Shown here: one piece after another, positions 1 through 7,627 of the stretch
How positions within the stretch are numbered: the stretch's first letter is position 1
Layout of the letters: every line of letters begins with the position of its first letter
Assembly: GCA_029935255.1 (NCBI GenBank)
Contig: JAOZKS010000017.1
Span: 1 to 17,598, forward strand
Direction of reading: 5' to 3'
Length of the DNA: 17,598 nt
DNA from: Pontiella sp.
GTDB taxonomy: Bacteria; Verrucomicrobiota; Kiritimatiellia; Kiritimatiellales; Pontiellaceae
Translations under genes and position numbers: made by a program
The notes under the pieces: generated by a model
Told to the model about the DNA's origin: nothing
Databases searched by the model: none
What the model saw: the letters and a program-made list of their open reading frames with translations, nothing else

Positions 1-3
1 AAA

Positions 4-27
4 ATCCGGTTCATCCTGTTATCCGGT
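4..27. repeat. Three tandem ATCCKGT units upstream of the first gene
   Basis: ATCCGGT (4-10), ATCCTGT (13-19) and ATCCGGT (21-27) follow one another with 2- and 1-base spacers, and an A-rich stretch then leads into the AAAGGAAA ribosome binding site of the dehydrogenase. The pattern recalls the dispersed intergenic ATCCTGT-type tandem motifs I associate with many environmental bacterial genomes. That resemblance is from memory and no role is known to me. The left edge of the window cuts the context, so more units could lie upstream. Confidence 0.45.
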
Positions 28-44
28 CAAAAATAAAGGAAACC

Positions 45-1316
45 ATGAAAACAAAGGCAGTTAGGCTTTACGGCGAAAGTGATTTGCGGTTGGAGGAGTT
101 TGAACTTCCGGCCATTGGTGAAAATGAAATCTTGGCGAAGATTGTTTCGGACAGCATTTGCATGTCGTCCTACAAGGCGGCGACGCAGGGTACGAAGCAT
201 AAGCGTATTCCTGACGATATTGCGGACGATCCGATTATTATCGGCCACGAATTCTGCGGCGAAATCGTCGAGGTGGGGGATAAATGTTCGAGTCAGTTCA
301 AGGCGGGCGACCAATTTTCGATCCAGCCTGCGATCAACTATGCGGACGGGCCGGTTGGCATTCTTTCCGCGCCGGGCTATTCCTACCGCCATATCGGCGG
401 TGATTCGCAATACATCATTATCCCCGCCGAGGTGATGGAGCAAAATTGCCTCCTTCCTTTTAATGGCGAGGCCTACTATCACGGATCGCTGGCCGAGCCG
501 GTATCGTGCATCGTTGGCGGATTCCATGCCAACTACCACACGAAGCCGGGTAGCTATGTCCACGAAATGGGCATTGTCGAAGGGGGTGCAATGGCATTGC
601 TCGCAGGCGTTGGTCCGATGGGTCTCGGCGCGATTGACTATGCCATCCACTGCGACCGCAAACCGGGTCTGTTGGTTGTAACCGATATCGACAACGCACG
701 GCTGGAGCGTGCTGCTTCGATCTACACGGTCGAGGAAGCCAAGGCCAATGGCGTGGAACTCATCTACGTCAACACCGCCGACGAGGGCAAGGGTGTGGAC
801 TACCTCAAGTCGCTTACGCCGAACAACGCCGGGTTCGATGATGTGTTTGTCTACGCACCGGTGGCTCCCGTGTTGGAGCAAGCCGACAAGATTCTCGGAT
901 TCGATGGCTGCCTCAACTTTTTCGCGGGGCCGACCAACCCTGAGTTTTCGGCCTCGTTCAACTTCTACAACGTCCACTATGCCGCCACGCATGTGGTGGG
1001 AACCAGCGGCGGAAATACGGACGATATGCTGGAGTCGCTCAAGATGATGGAGCAGGGGAAATTAAACCCGTCCACCATGATTACGCACGTCGGCGGGCTC
1101 GATGCCGTGATCGAAACCACGCTCAACCTCCCGAATATTCCGGGCGGTAAGAAGCTGGTCTACAACAACGTCAGCATGCCGCTGGTCGCGCTGGATGACC
1201 TCGGGGATCTGGAGGGCACATTGTATCAAGGACTTGCTGAAATTGTTGGAAAACACAATGGGCTATGGAGTCCCGAAGCAGAAAAATATCTATTGAACAA
1301 CGCGCCGAAAATTTAA
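45..1316 (+). CDS. Zinc-dependent medium-chain dehydrogenase, SorE-like (L-sorbose-1-phosphate reductase family)
   Basis: This 423-residue cytoplasmic oxidoreductase has the two-domain medium-chain dehydrogenase layout. The N-terminal GroES-like domain holds probable catalytic zinc ligands Cys39, His68 and Glu69 (GHE motif), with Glu151 as a possible further ligand. The Rossmann domain has GVGPMG at 188-193, and Asp214 after the second strand suggests NAD(H) preference. The four-cysteine structural zinc lobe is absent. Overall it resembles the family annotated as L-sorbose-1-phosphate reductase (SorE). The start at 45 is set by AAAGGAAA just upstream. Rhamnulokinase begins 19 bases after the stop, so the two are very likely co-transcribed. 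That context suggests action on a rhamnose-derived ketose phosphate or on lactaldehyde rather than on sorbose phosphate. The family is confident; the substrate is inference. Upstream operon partners would lie outside the window. Confidence 0.85.
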   Translation: MKTKAVRLYGESDLRLEEFELPAIGENEILAKIVSDSICMSSYKAATQGTKHKRIPDDIADDPIIIGHEFCGEIVEVGDKCSSQFKAGDQFSIQPAINYADGPVGILSAPGYSYRHIGGDSQYIIIPAEVMEQNCLLPFNGEAYYHGSLAEPVSCIVGGFHANYHTKPGSYVHEMGIVEGGAMALLAGVGPMGLGAIDYAIHCDRKPGLLVVTDIDNARLERAASIYTVEEAKANGVELIYVNTADEGKGVDYLKSLTPNNAGFDDVFVYAPVAPVLEQADKILGFDGCLNFFAGPTNPEFSASFNFYNVHYAATHVVGTSGGNTDDMLESLKMMEQGKLNPSTMITHVGGLDAVIETTLNLPNIPGGKKLVYNNVSMPLVALDDLGDLEGTLYQGLAEIVGKHNGLWSPEAEKYLLNNAPKI

Positions 1317-1335
1317 GACCAAAGGGAGTAGAGAG

Positions 1336-2790
1336 ATGGCAAAGCATTATCTGGCAGTGGATTTGGGGGCCTCGAGCGGACGCACGATGGTGGGCTCACT
1401 GGAAAATGGGAAACTGACGCTCAAGGAGATGAACCGGTTTTGGAATGGGCCGACCGAAATTCGGGGTACGCTCCTTTGGGATTTTGTCCATCTCTTCCGC
1501 AATATCAAGGAAGGTATTTCTCTTGCGAAAAAGGAGTTTGGCGAGGGCTTGGTTTCCATGGGCATCGACACGTGGGGGGTTGACTTTGGTTTGCTCGATG
1601 CCGACGGGAATCTGTTGCGCAATCCGGTTAATTATCGGGATAGCCGTACCCTCGGTATGTTTGAAAAGGTGTTCGAGAAGGTTTCCAAGGACGAGGTTTT
1701 CGCCCAGACCGGCGTCCAGTTCATGGAGCTCAACACGCTCTATCAGCTGATGGCGCTTTCGCTGGAGGATTCGTTTCAGTATCGCAGTGCCCATAAACTC
1801 CTTTTTTCGCCGGACTTACTGAACTATTGGTTAACCGGAAACAGGGTGTCGGAGCGCACGATTGCCAGTACCTCGCAGTTCTACAATCCGATCACGAAAG
1901 ATTGGGCATACGACCTGCTGGAAAAGCTGGACATCCGCACCGACCTCTTTGCCGAGCTGGTTGACCCGGGCACCGTGATCGGCGATACCGACGGATTGCC
2001 TGTGGTGGCCGTGGGCGGGCACGATACCGCCAGTGCCTTTGCCGCCGTGCCGGTGGCCAAAGATGAGCGTTGCGCCTTTCTGAGTTCCGGCACTTGGTCG
2101 CTACTCGGCACCGAGTTGCCCCAACCGATCATTAATGAAGATTCGCTGGCCGCCAACTTCACCAACGAAGTGGGCGTTTGCGGTACCATTCGCTTCCTTA
2201 AAAATCTTTCCGGGCTCTGGATGATTCAAGAACTGCGGCGAAACTGGAACGAACAGGATTACGATTATTCATGGGCGGCGATGGAACACATGGCGCTGGA
2301 GTCTCAGCCGTTCGAATTCTTCATCAACCCAAGCGATGAGGCTTTTCTTGCTCCTGGCGATATGGCAGGACGCATTCAAGACTACTGTGAATGCACCGGG
2401 CAAGACCGCCCGGAAACCCATGCCCAGATCATTCGTGCCGCCTATGAAGGATTGGCGCTACTCTATGCCAGTGTCTATGAAACCCTCGAACAGCTGACCG
2501 GTCGGACGCTGAATACCCTCCGTATTGTCGGCGGTGGGTGCAAGGACACGTTGCTGGATCAATTGGCGGCAAACGCCACAGGGCGCAGGGTGGTTACCGG
2601 GCCAACGGAAGCCACGGCTACCGGCAATTTAATCATGCAAATGCTGGCGATGGGCGATATTCAATCGTTGGAAGAAGGGCGCGAAATCATCCGGAATTCG
2701 TTTGCGGAAGAAACCCGTGAATTCGAGCCGCAGGATACGGCCATTTGGCGATCCGCTTTGAAGAAATGGGGCCAAACCTGCCGTAAATAG
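1336..2790 (+). CDS. rhaB: Rhamnulokinase
   Basis: This FGGY-family sugar kinase of 484 residues is close to the usual 480-490 for RhaB. It would phosphorylate L-rhamnulose to L-rhamnulose 1-phosphate with ATP in the cytoplasm, the second step of isomerase-type rhamnose catabolism. RhaB-like features in order are the phosphate-binding DLGASSGR (9-16), DTWGVDFG (78-85), YRDSRT (100-105), GHDTA with probable catalytic base Asp230, SSGTWSLLG near 250, FINPSD, and the C-terminal adenine-site block GGGCKDTLLDQL followed by GPTEATATGN. Long stretches match the E. coli RhaB pattern as I remember it. AGGGAG lies 7-12 bases before the ATG. It follows the SorE-like dehydrogenase by 19 bases, so one operon is likely. 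Isomerase and aldolase genes are not in the window. A related deoxyketose kinase is the main alternative. Confidence 0.93.
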   Translation: MAKHYLAVDLGASSGRTMVGSLENGKLTLKEMNRFWNGPTEIRGTLLWDFVHLFRNIKEGISLAKKEFGEGLVSMGIDTWGVDFGLLDADGNLLRNPVNYRDSRTLGMFEKVFEKVSKDEVFAQTGVQFMELNTLYQLMALSLEDSFQYRSAHKLLFSPDLLNYWLTGNRVSERTIASTSQFYNPITKDWAYDLLEKLDIRTDLFAELVDPGTVIGDTDGLPVVAVGGHDTASAFAAVPVAKDERCAFLSSGTWSLLGTELPQPIINEDSLAANFTNEVGVCGTIRFLKNLSGLWMIQELRRNWNEQDYDYSWAAMEHMALESQPFEFFINPSDEAFLAPGDMAGRIQDYCECTGQDRPETHAQIIRAAYEGLALLYASVYETLEQLTGRTLNTLRIVGGGCKDTLLDQLAANATGRRVVTGPTEATATGNLIMQMLAMGDIQSLEEGREIIRNSFAEETREFEPQDTAIWRSALKKWGQTCRK

Positions 2791-2832
2791 AAAACCGGAA
2801 CTATCGGGCTTATTTTGGGGAATAACTTTGTG

Positions 2833-2863
2833 GCGGAGCGCCTCGGTTTATGGGACGCTCCGC
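2833..2863 (+). terminator. Perfect 8-bp stem-loop between rhaB and transketolase
   Basis: GCGGAGCG (2833-2840) and CGCTCCGC (2856-2863) are perfect inverted arms around a 15-base loop in which CC and GG can also pair past a bulged A. No T-run follows, so it is not a textbook intrinsic terminator. It could be a weak terminator, an RNA processing or stability element, or a hairpin separating rhamnose-gene expression from the transketolase gene 41 bases downstream. The hairpin is visible directly; the role is inference. Confidence 0.45.
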
Positions 2864-2903
2864 AGTCTTACCATTAGAAATACAGGAACCAAGGGAACAA
2901 CTT

Positions 2904-4886
2904 ATGAATATTAATCTCGTAGCAAACACGATTCGTGGACTTTCAATGGACGGCGTACAGGCCGCCAATTCCGGCCACCCCGGCATGCCGATGGGCATGG
3001 CGGATGTCGCCGCCGTGCTCTGGACGCAATACCTCAAGCACAACCCGGAAAACCCGAACTGGGCCGATCGCGACCGCTTCATTCTTTCCTGCGGCCACGG
3101 ATCGATGCTGATCTACAGCCTGCTCAACCTTTCCGGCTACGACCTGCCCATCGAAGAACTCAAGAACTTCCGCCAGTGGGGTAGTAAAACCGCCGGCCAT
3201 CCAGAGTATGGCCACACCGTTGGCGTTGAAACCACCACAGGACCGCTCGGCCAGGGCAGCACCAATGCCGTTGGCATGGCCATTGCCGAAAAAATGCTCG
3301 ATGTTCGCTACAACACGGCGGATCAGAAGGTGGTCGACCACTACACCTACGTTATTGCCTCCGAAGGCGAGTTCGAAGAAGGCGTATCGCACGAGGCCTT
3401 CTCGTTTGCCGGCAACCACGGTCTGGGGAAAATGATTGTTTTCTACGACCAAAACTTTATCTCCATCGAAGGCGACACGCACATCACCTACACCGATGAC
3501 GTTCAAAAACGCATGGAAGCCTATGGCTGGCAGGTGCAGGAGATTGATGGTCATAATACCGATGAGATCGCGGCAGCCATCGAAGCCGCGCAGGCAGAAA
3601 ACGCCAAGCCCTCCGTCATCATCTGTAATACCAAGATTGGTTTCGGATCGCCGAACAAAGAAGGTTCACACGATTGCCACGGCGCTCCGCTTGGTGAAGA
3701 TGAAGTGCTGGCCACAAAGAAAAACCTCGGAATCTCTGCAGAAAAATTCTTCGTTCCCCAGGAGGTGCGCGATGTTTTCGCCGCCCGCCTCGCCGTGCTG
3801 AAAGAAACCGAAGCCGCGTGGAATGAAACCTTCGCTGCGTGGACGGCCGCCAATGCTGAACGTTCCGCAGCATGGACGGCTGCGATGAATGGCGACCTTC
3901 CTGACCTTACCGGCAAGCTTCCCGAGTTCGAGGCAGGCTCTTCGCTGGCCACCCGCGCTTCTTCCGGGAAGGTGATTCAGGCGCTCGCCAAAGAGATTCC
4001 GTATCTCGTGGGCGGGTCGGCCGACCTTGCGCCGTCGAACAACACCTACATGGCCGGATGCGGCGATATTGGAAAAGATGCCTTCGAAGGACGCAACTTC
4101 CACTACGGAGTTCGGGAACTCGGCATGGCGGCGGTCATGAACGGCGTGCAGCTGCATGGCGGCTTCCGCATTTTCGGCGGCACCTTCCTCGTCTTTGCCG
4201 ACTATGTCCGTCCCGCCGCGCGCCTCGCCGCGCTGATGGGTATTCCGGTCATCTATGTGTTCACCCACGACAGCTTTTGCGTAGGCGAAGACGGTCCGAC
4301 GCACCAGCCGATCGAAACCATTGCCAGCCTGCGCATGATCCACAACATGACCGTGCTTCGTCCGGCCGATGCCACCGAAACGGTTGTGGCCTGGCAGGCC
4401 GCGCTTGAAAACAAGACCGGCCCCACCGCACTGTGCCTAACGCGTCAGAATCTTCCGACCCTCGACCGCTCGGTATTCCCGTCCGCGGAAAATGTCCGCA
4501 AGGGGGCATACACGCTCTGGCAGAGTGGTGAAGGAACACCCGACCTGCTTATGCTTGCCACGGGCTCGGAAGTGGAAATCACACTGGCCGCCGCGCAGAA
4601 GTTGGGCGAAGAAGGGCAGAATGTGCGGGTGGTCAGCATGCCTTCGTGGGAGCTGTTCGAGAAGCAGGACGAAGCCTATCAGGAATCTGTACTGCCCGAT
4701 GCCTGCGCCAAGCGCATGGCCGTTGAGGCCGGAACCAGCTTTGGTTGGGAACGCTACGTCGGCCGCCGCGGGGCCCTCGTTGCCAAGAACGATTTCGGAG
4801 CCTCCGCACCCTTCAAGGTGCTGCTCGAAAAATTCGGTTTCACCACGGAAAACGTCTACGAAAAGGCCAAGGCGCTGCTGAGCTAA
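2904..4886 (+). CDS. tkt: Transketolase
   Basis: This 660-residue, thiamine-diphosphate-dependent transketolase moves two-carbon units between sugar phosphates in the non-oxidative pentose phosphate pathway. Landmarks are SGHPGMPMG with His25, HGSMLIYSLL, GPLGQGSTNAVGMA, the ThDP region EEGVSHEAFSFAG leading to YDQNFISIEG (metal-ligand Asn kept), DLAPSNNTYM, YGVRELGMAAVMNG with the catalytic Glu, and GEDGPTHQP, the family's second signature. The start at 2904 follows AAGGGA; the frame is open upstream to 2850, but that ATG lies inside the hairpin loop and lacks a ribosome binding site. One oddity is that the usual GDG of the thiamine motif reads SEG (153-155), putting Glu154 where E. coli TktA has Asp155. 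Function is still very likely. It lies 113 bases after rhaB and may be separately expressed. Confidence 0.96.
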   Translation: MNINLVANTIRGLSMDGVQAANSGHPGMPMGMADVAAVLWTQYLKHNPENPNWADRDRFILSCGHGSMLIYSLLNLSGYDLPIEELKNFRQWGSKTAGHPEYGHTVGVETTTGPLGQGSTNAVGMAIAEKMLDVRYNTADQKVVDHYTYVIASEGEFEEGVSHEAFSFAGNHGLGKMIVFYDQNFISIEGDTHITYTDDVQKRMEAYGWQVQEIDGHNTDEIAAAIEAAQAENAKPSVIICNTKIGFGSPNKEGSHDCHGAPLGEDEVLATKKNLGISAEKFFVPQEVRDVFAARLAVLKETEAAWNETFAAWTAANAERSAAWTAAMNGDLPDLTGKLPEFEAGSSLATRASSGKVIQALAKEIPYLVGGSADLAPSNNTYMAGCGDIGKDAFEGRNFHYGVRELGMAAVMNGVQLHGGFRIFGGTFLVFADYVRPAARLAALMGIPVIYVFTHDSFCVGEDGPTHQPIETIASLRMIHNMTVLRPADATETVVAWQAALENKTGPTALCLTRQNLPTLDRSVFPSAENVRKGAYTLWQSGEGTPDLLMLATGSEVEITLAAAQKLGEEGQNVRVVSMPSWELFEKQDEAYQESVLPDACAKRMAVEAGTSFGWERYVGRRGALVAKNDFGASAPFKVLLEKFGFTTENVYEKAKALLS

Positions 4887-4899
4887 AGCATTTCACGCT

Positions 4900-4927
4900 G
4901 GAGATGTCGTCCTTTTGCGACATCTCC
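4900..4927. terminator. Perfect 10-bp hairpin between convergent genes, probable bidirectional terminator
   Basis: GGAGATGTCG (4900-4909) and CGACATCTCC (4918-4927) pair perfectly around an 8-base loop. The hairpin begins 13 bases after the transketolase stop and ends 18 bases before the stop codon of the convergent PhoD-like gene, the right place to end both transcripts. Neither side has a strong T-run immediately after the stem, so termination may be partial or helped by other factors. Confidence 0.65.
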
Positions 4928-4945
4928 TCGGCCGCGTCTTTCGTG

Positions 4946-7504
4946 CTAGAGATTAATCTCCAGCGTTTTCCCGGATTCCTGTGTGTCCGTTGAAACGGTT
5001 TCCCAGCGGTTCTGGTCGGGATCACCCATTTTAACGGTGTATTTTCCGGGGGCGAATACGTTGGGCTGATAGCTGTTTCCAAGGATTCGAACGGTGTAGA
5101 GCACTTCGCCGGTTTCATCCTGAACGACCTGCACCACCGGATTGCTTGTTCCGGAAATCTTGAGCGTTGGCAATCGGAATTGGGCTTTGCGCCCGTCGTT
5201 TTCATACATGGAGATGGTGCGCGGCCATCCGGTGTACTGCTGGGCATCGTCGGAGGGGTCGGCATAGCGCGGCCAGCATTCCATGGTAATCTCGCGGCTC
5301 TTTTTATTAAAGTGAACCATGCCGTAGCCGGGCATCTTGTCGTGGATGGATGCCGGTTCCTTTCCGGTGCGTTGGTCCGGATTGTTGACCGCCCAGACGG
5401 TGACCTTGTTCTTAAAGCTTTCAAGATATTCGCCGGTATAGTCGGGCATGCCTTCAACATGGTTTTTGCCGGGCGCTTCGGGATACCACCCTCTTGGATA
5501 GAAGTTGGCGATGGAAGGGACGGTGAGGGCCCATCCGGCATCGTTCCACTCGTCGATTCCGTGCTGGACCATGCTGCCCAGGTGCTGGTCTCCGCCAATG
5601 GTGAAGGCGTAGCCCCGGCGAATTTCGCGCAAGGCTCGATCGCGTCCTGATTGCGGCCAGCCGTTGGAATCGAAGTCGGCCACCAGGAAACCTTCGCGGT
5701 TCATCGCGTCGGGGCCGTGGTGGGTGGCCATATTGGCAAAGACACTTTGGGTGAGTACGCATTTCATGTCGACCTTCGTCCAGTCCTTGGACCATGCGTT
5801 CAAAAATTTAAGTTGGCGGTCGCCCAGCAAGGTTAGGCCGGGAATGTCGAAACTGCGCGTGTCGATGGATGGGTCGGTGACATGGTCGGCGCGGCCGTCG
5901 CTATAGTCGCTCGGCCGCACGGTGCCGCGCGGCCCAGACTTGAATTTGCGGTCTTCGAGAATGGCAAAGCTGATGCGGCCATAGTCCATGGCGGTATAAT
6001 AAACGCCGATGTCCAGCCCAATTGGAGTGGGGTCGAAGGGGTCGGGCAGGTGCGAAGTCTGGGTACGTTCAATCATGCGAACCCATTCGGCCGGCATCTG
6101 ATAGCCGCCGTCATCCTGCGTTTTGGACACTTTTCCGCCCGCACCCCAAATGTTTCCTTGAAATACGTCGTGGTCGTCGGGAATAACCACACAGGGGATG
6201 TCCTGGGTCATGTGGCGGGAGGAGAGGCACCACAGGTACCATTTATAAAGATAGTCGTAGTAGGAGGATTCCTTTCCGCTTTTATCTGCGGGAGTCGGGC
6301 TTCCCCCTTCGTAAACTTGGTCGCCCGACCAGAAAAGAAGGTCGGGGTTGTGCTGCATGACGCGGGCGTAAAGGTCGCGGTGCGGATAGGTGACGGTGGA
6401 AGGAGTCCAGCTCGTTACGCCCCACTGGGTCAGGTTGTGGTTTCCCGTGAATGCGGCCACCACGATCTCCTCTTTGTCGACGGGGTCTTTTCGGATGGTG
6501 CCGCTGTAGGTGAAGAGATCCTCTGTTCCATTTTTAAGCATGTCGCGATAGGTCAATCGGTAGGGTGTTGTTTTCGTGGAATCCCAGTCGGCGATTCGAA
6601 ATCGGGCGGTGAATCCGGGGATGACGACCTCGGCATCGGCCAGTTTTTTCCACTCGGTTCCCTGCTGGATTTCCAGTACAACGGATTCGGTGCATTTTTC
6701 CCGAGCCACCGGCATGAGCTGTACGGTCATTTTCAGGATGCCGCGCGATAGCGTATGCTGTGCGCTGATCATCGCCTCGCAGGTTACTCCGGTTTTTTTC
6801 AGCGCGTCCCCGCTTACGTGCCAACCTGAGAAGCTGAATAGTCCGGCCGAGTTCAGTTTCTTTCCGCCTTTTTTGTTCGCGCCTGGATACGCGAGGAGGG
6901 CCACGTTCCCCTCTAGCTTGGACCAGGGAATGACCGTTGAGATGTGCTGGCTTCCGGACGAAAGCGTTAGCTTCCACTCTTTGCCCTTCGGGGTCGCGGC
7001 CACATTCAGCGCGGCGGTATCATCTTTGTAGACCGATTTTTTTCCAACGGCCAGAGCTTGGCCATCTTCTAAATCGCGAATCTCCAAAAAGCCTTTTGGG
7101 TTGACTCCGGCCGCCAAACCCATCCCCGGACCGTTCTTACCCTGCGTCAGCGAAGCACCCAGAACATCGAGTTGTTCGCCTGCGCCGAAAACCATTCCGC
7201 CTAATGCCTGTGCGCTCATCGTGTCCGAAGGAAGTAAACGGCTAAGTTGAACGGAGGCCTTGAATGATGCCGCTTGGTCTAGCCGCCCCGATAGTAGGTG
7301 AACTGTGAGGCCACCCAATCCAAAATTCCCTCCCGAACAAACCAGTTGTCCGTCCACGACCTGCCAATCCTGTAGACGATTAGCCCATAAATCCCGTCCT
7401 GCCCACATCCGATCCGGGCTCTGCTCCCATGTGCTCGTAAAACTTCCAGCCCATGCAGAAGTTCCAAGTAGCACGCCAATAACAAGGCCTTTTATTTTCA
7501 ACAT
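4946..7504 (-). CDS. Exported PhoD-like metallophosphatase/phosphodiesterase
   Basis: This 852-residue protein begins at the ATG at 7504, preceded by GGGAG with good spacing. The frame is open for 73 more codons, but that extension is basic, low in plausibility and sits ahead of a clear Sec signal peptide (MLKIKGLVIGVLLGTSAWA, 1-19). Residues 20-235 look like a beta-rich concanavalin/DUF1080-like domain (low confidence), and a beta-sandwich linker follows. The PhoD-like metallophosphatase core spans about 340-740, with GDQVYEGG (Asp395, Tyr398), IPDDHDVFQGN (441-451) and GGDQH (638-641) supplying the expected metal ligands. The C-terminal 100 residues look like another beta domain. Characterised PhoD enzymes are alkaline phosphatases or phosphodiesterases that act outside the cytoplasm and use calcium and iron. 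The substrate here is unknown. The gene is convergent with transketolase and divergent from L-serine ammonia-lyase. Confidence 0.88.
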   Translation of the reverse strand: MLKIKGLVIGVLLGTSAWAGSFTSTWEQSPDRMWAGRDLWANRLQDWQVVDGQLVCSGGNFGLGGLTVHLLSGRLDQAASFKASVQLSRLLPSDTMSAQALGGMVFGAGEQLDVLGASLTQGKNGPGMGLAAGVNPKGFLEIRDLEDGQALAVGKKSVYKDDTAALNVAATPKGKEWKLTLSSGSQHISTVIPWSKLEGNVALLAYPGANKKGGKKLNSAGLFSFSGWHVSGDALKKTGVTCEAMISAQHTLSRGILKMTVQLMPVAREKCTESVVLEIQQGTEWKKLADAEVVIPGFTARFRIADWDSTKTTPYRLTYRDMLKNGTEDLFTYSGTIRKDPVDKEEIVVAAFTGNHNLTQWGVTSWTPSTVTYPHRDLYARVMQHNPDLLFWSGDQVYEGGSPTPADKSGKESSYYDYLYKWYLWCLSSRHMTQDIPCVVIPDDHDVFQGNIWGAGGKVSKTQDDGGYQMPAEWVRMIERTQTSHLPDPFDPTPIGLDIGVYYTAMDYGRISFAILEDRKFKSGPRGTVRPSDYSDGRADHVTDPSIDTRSFDIPGLTLLGDRQLKFLNAWSKDWTKVDMKCVLTQSVFANMATHHGPDAMNREGFLVADFDSNGWPQSGRDRALREIRRGYAFTIGGDQHLGSMVQHGIDEWNDAGWALTVPSIANFYPRGWYPEAPGKNHVEGMPDYTGEYLESFKNKVTVWAVNNPDQRTGKEPASIHDKMPGYGMVHFNKKSREITMECWPRYADPSDDAQQYTGWPRTISMYENDGRKAQFRLPTLKISGTSNPVVQVVQDETGEVLYTVRILGNSYQPNVFAPGKYTVKMGDPDQNRWETVSTDTQESGKTLEINL

Positions 7505-7590
7505 CCGTTTCTCCCGAGGGTTTTTTTTGAGTAAACATATGCTCTTTCTAAAACGGAGCGGATCAAAATGCCATCTGTTTTTAATTGTAG

Positions 7591-7618
7591 TTGCCTGTTT
7601 GCCTCCTTTCGCTATCTT
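7591..7618 (+). promoter_or_regulatory. Candidate sigma-70-type promoter for the serine ammonia-lyase
   Basis: TTGCCT (7591-7596) and TATCTT (7613-7618) are separated by 16 bases and resemble -35 and -10 boxes. The -10 box ends only nine bases before the ATG at 7628, so a start from this promoter would give an almost leaderless mRNA. That fits the lack of a clear Shine-Dalgarno sequence there. The rest of the divergent intergenic stretch (7505-7627) holds no other element I can defend. Confidence 0.35.
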
Positions 7619-7627
7619 GTGGGCACA

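Noticed and set aside
27..992. 321-codon open frame on the minus strand opposite the dehydrogenase
   Set aside because: It lies fully antisense to a clearly recognisable enzyme, has no recognisable motifs, and is the kind of frame produced by GC-rich codon bias in the real gene.
2850..2903. 18-codon upstream extension of transketolase
   Set aside because: The ATG is inside a hairpin loop, has no ribosome binding site, and family homology begins at the ATG at 2904.
5882..6751. 289-codon plus-strand frame opposite the PhoD-like gene
   Set aside because: It overlaps the metal-ligand motifs of the PhoD core on the other strand and shows no family features or ribosome binding site of its own.
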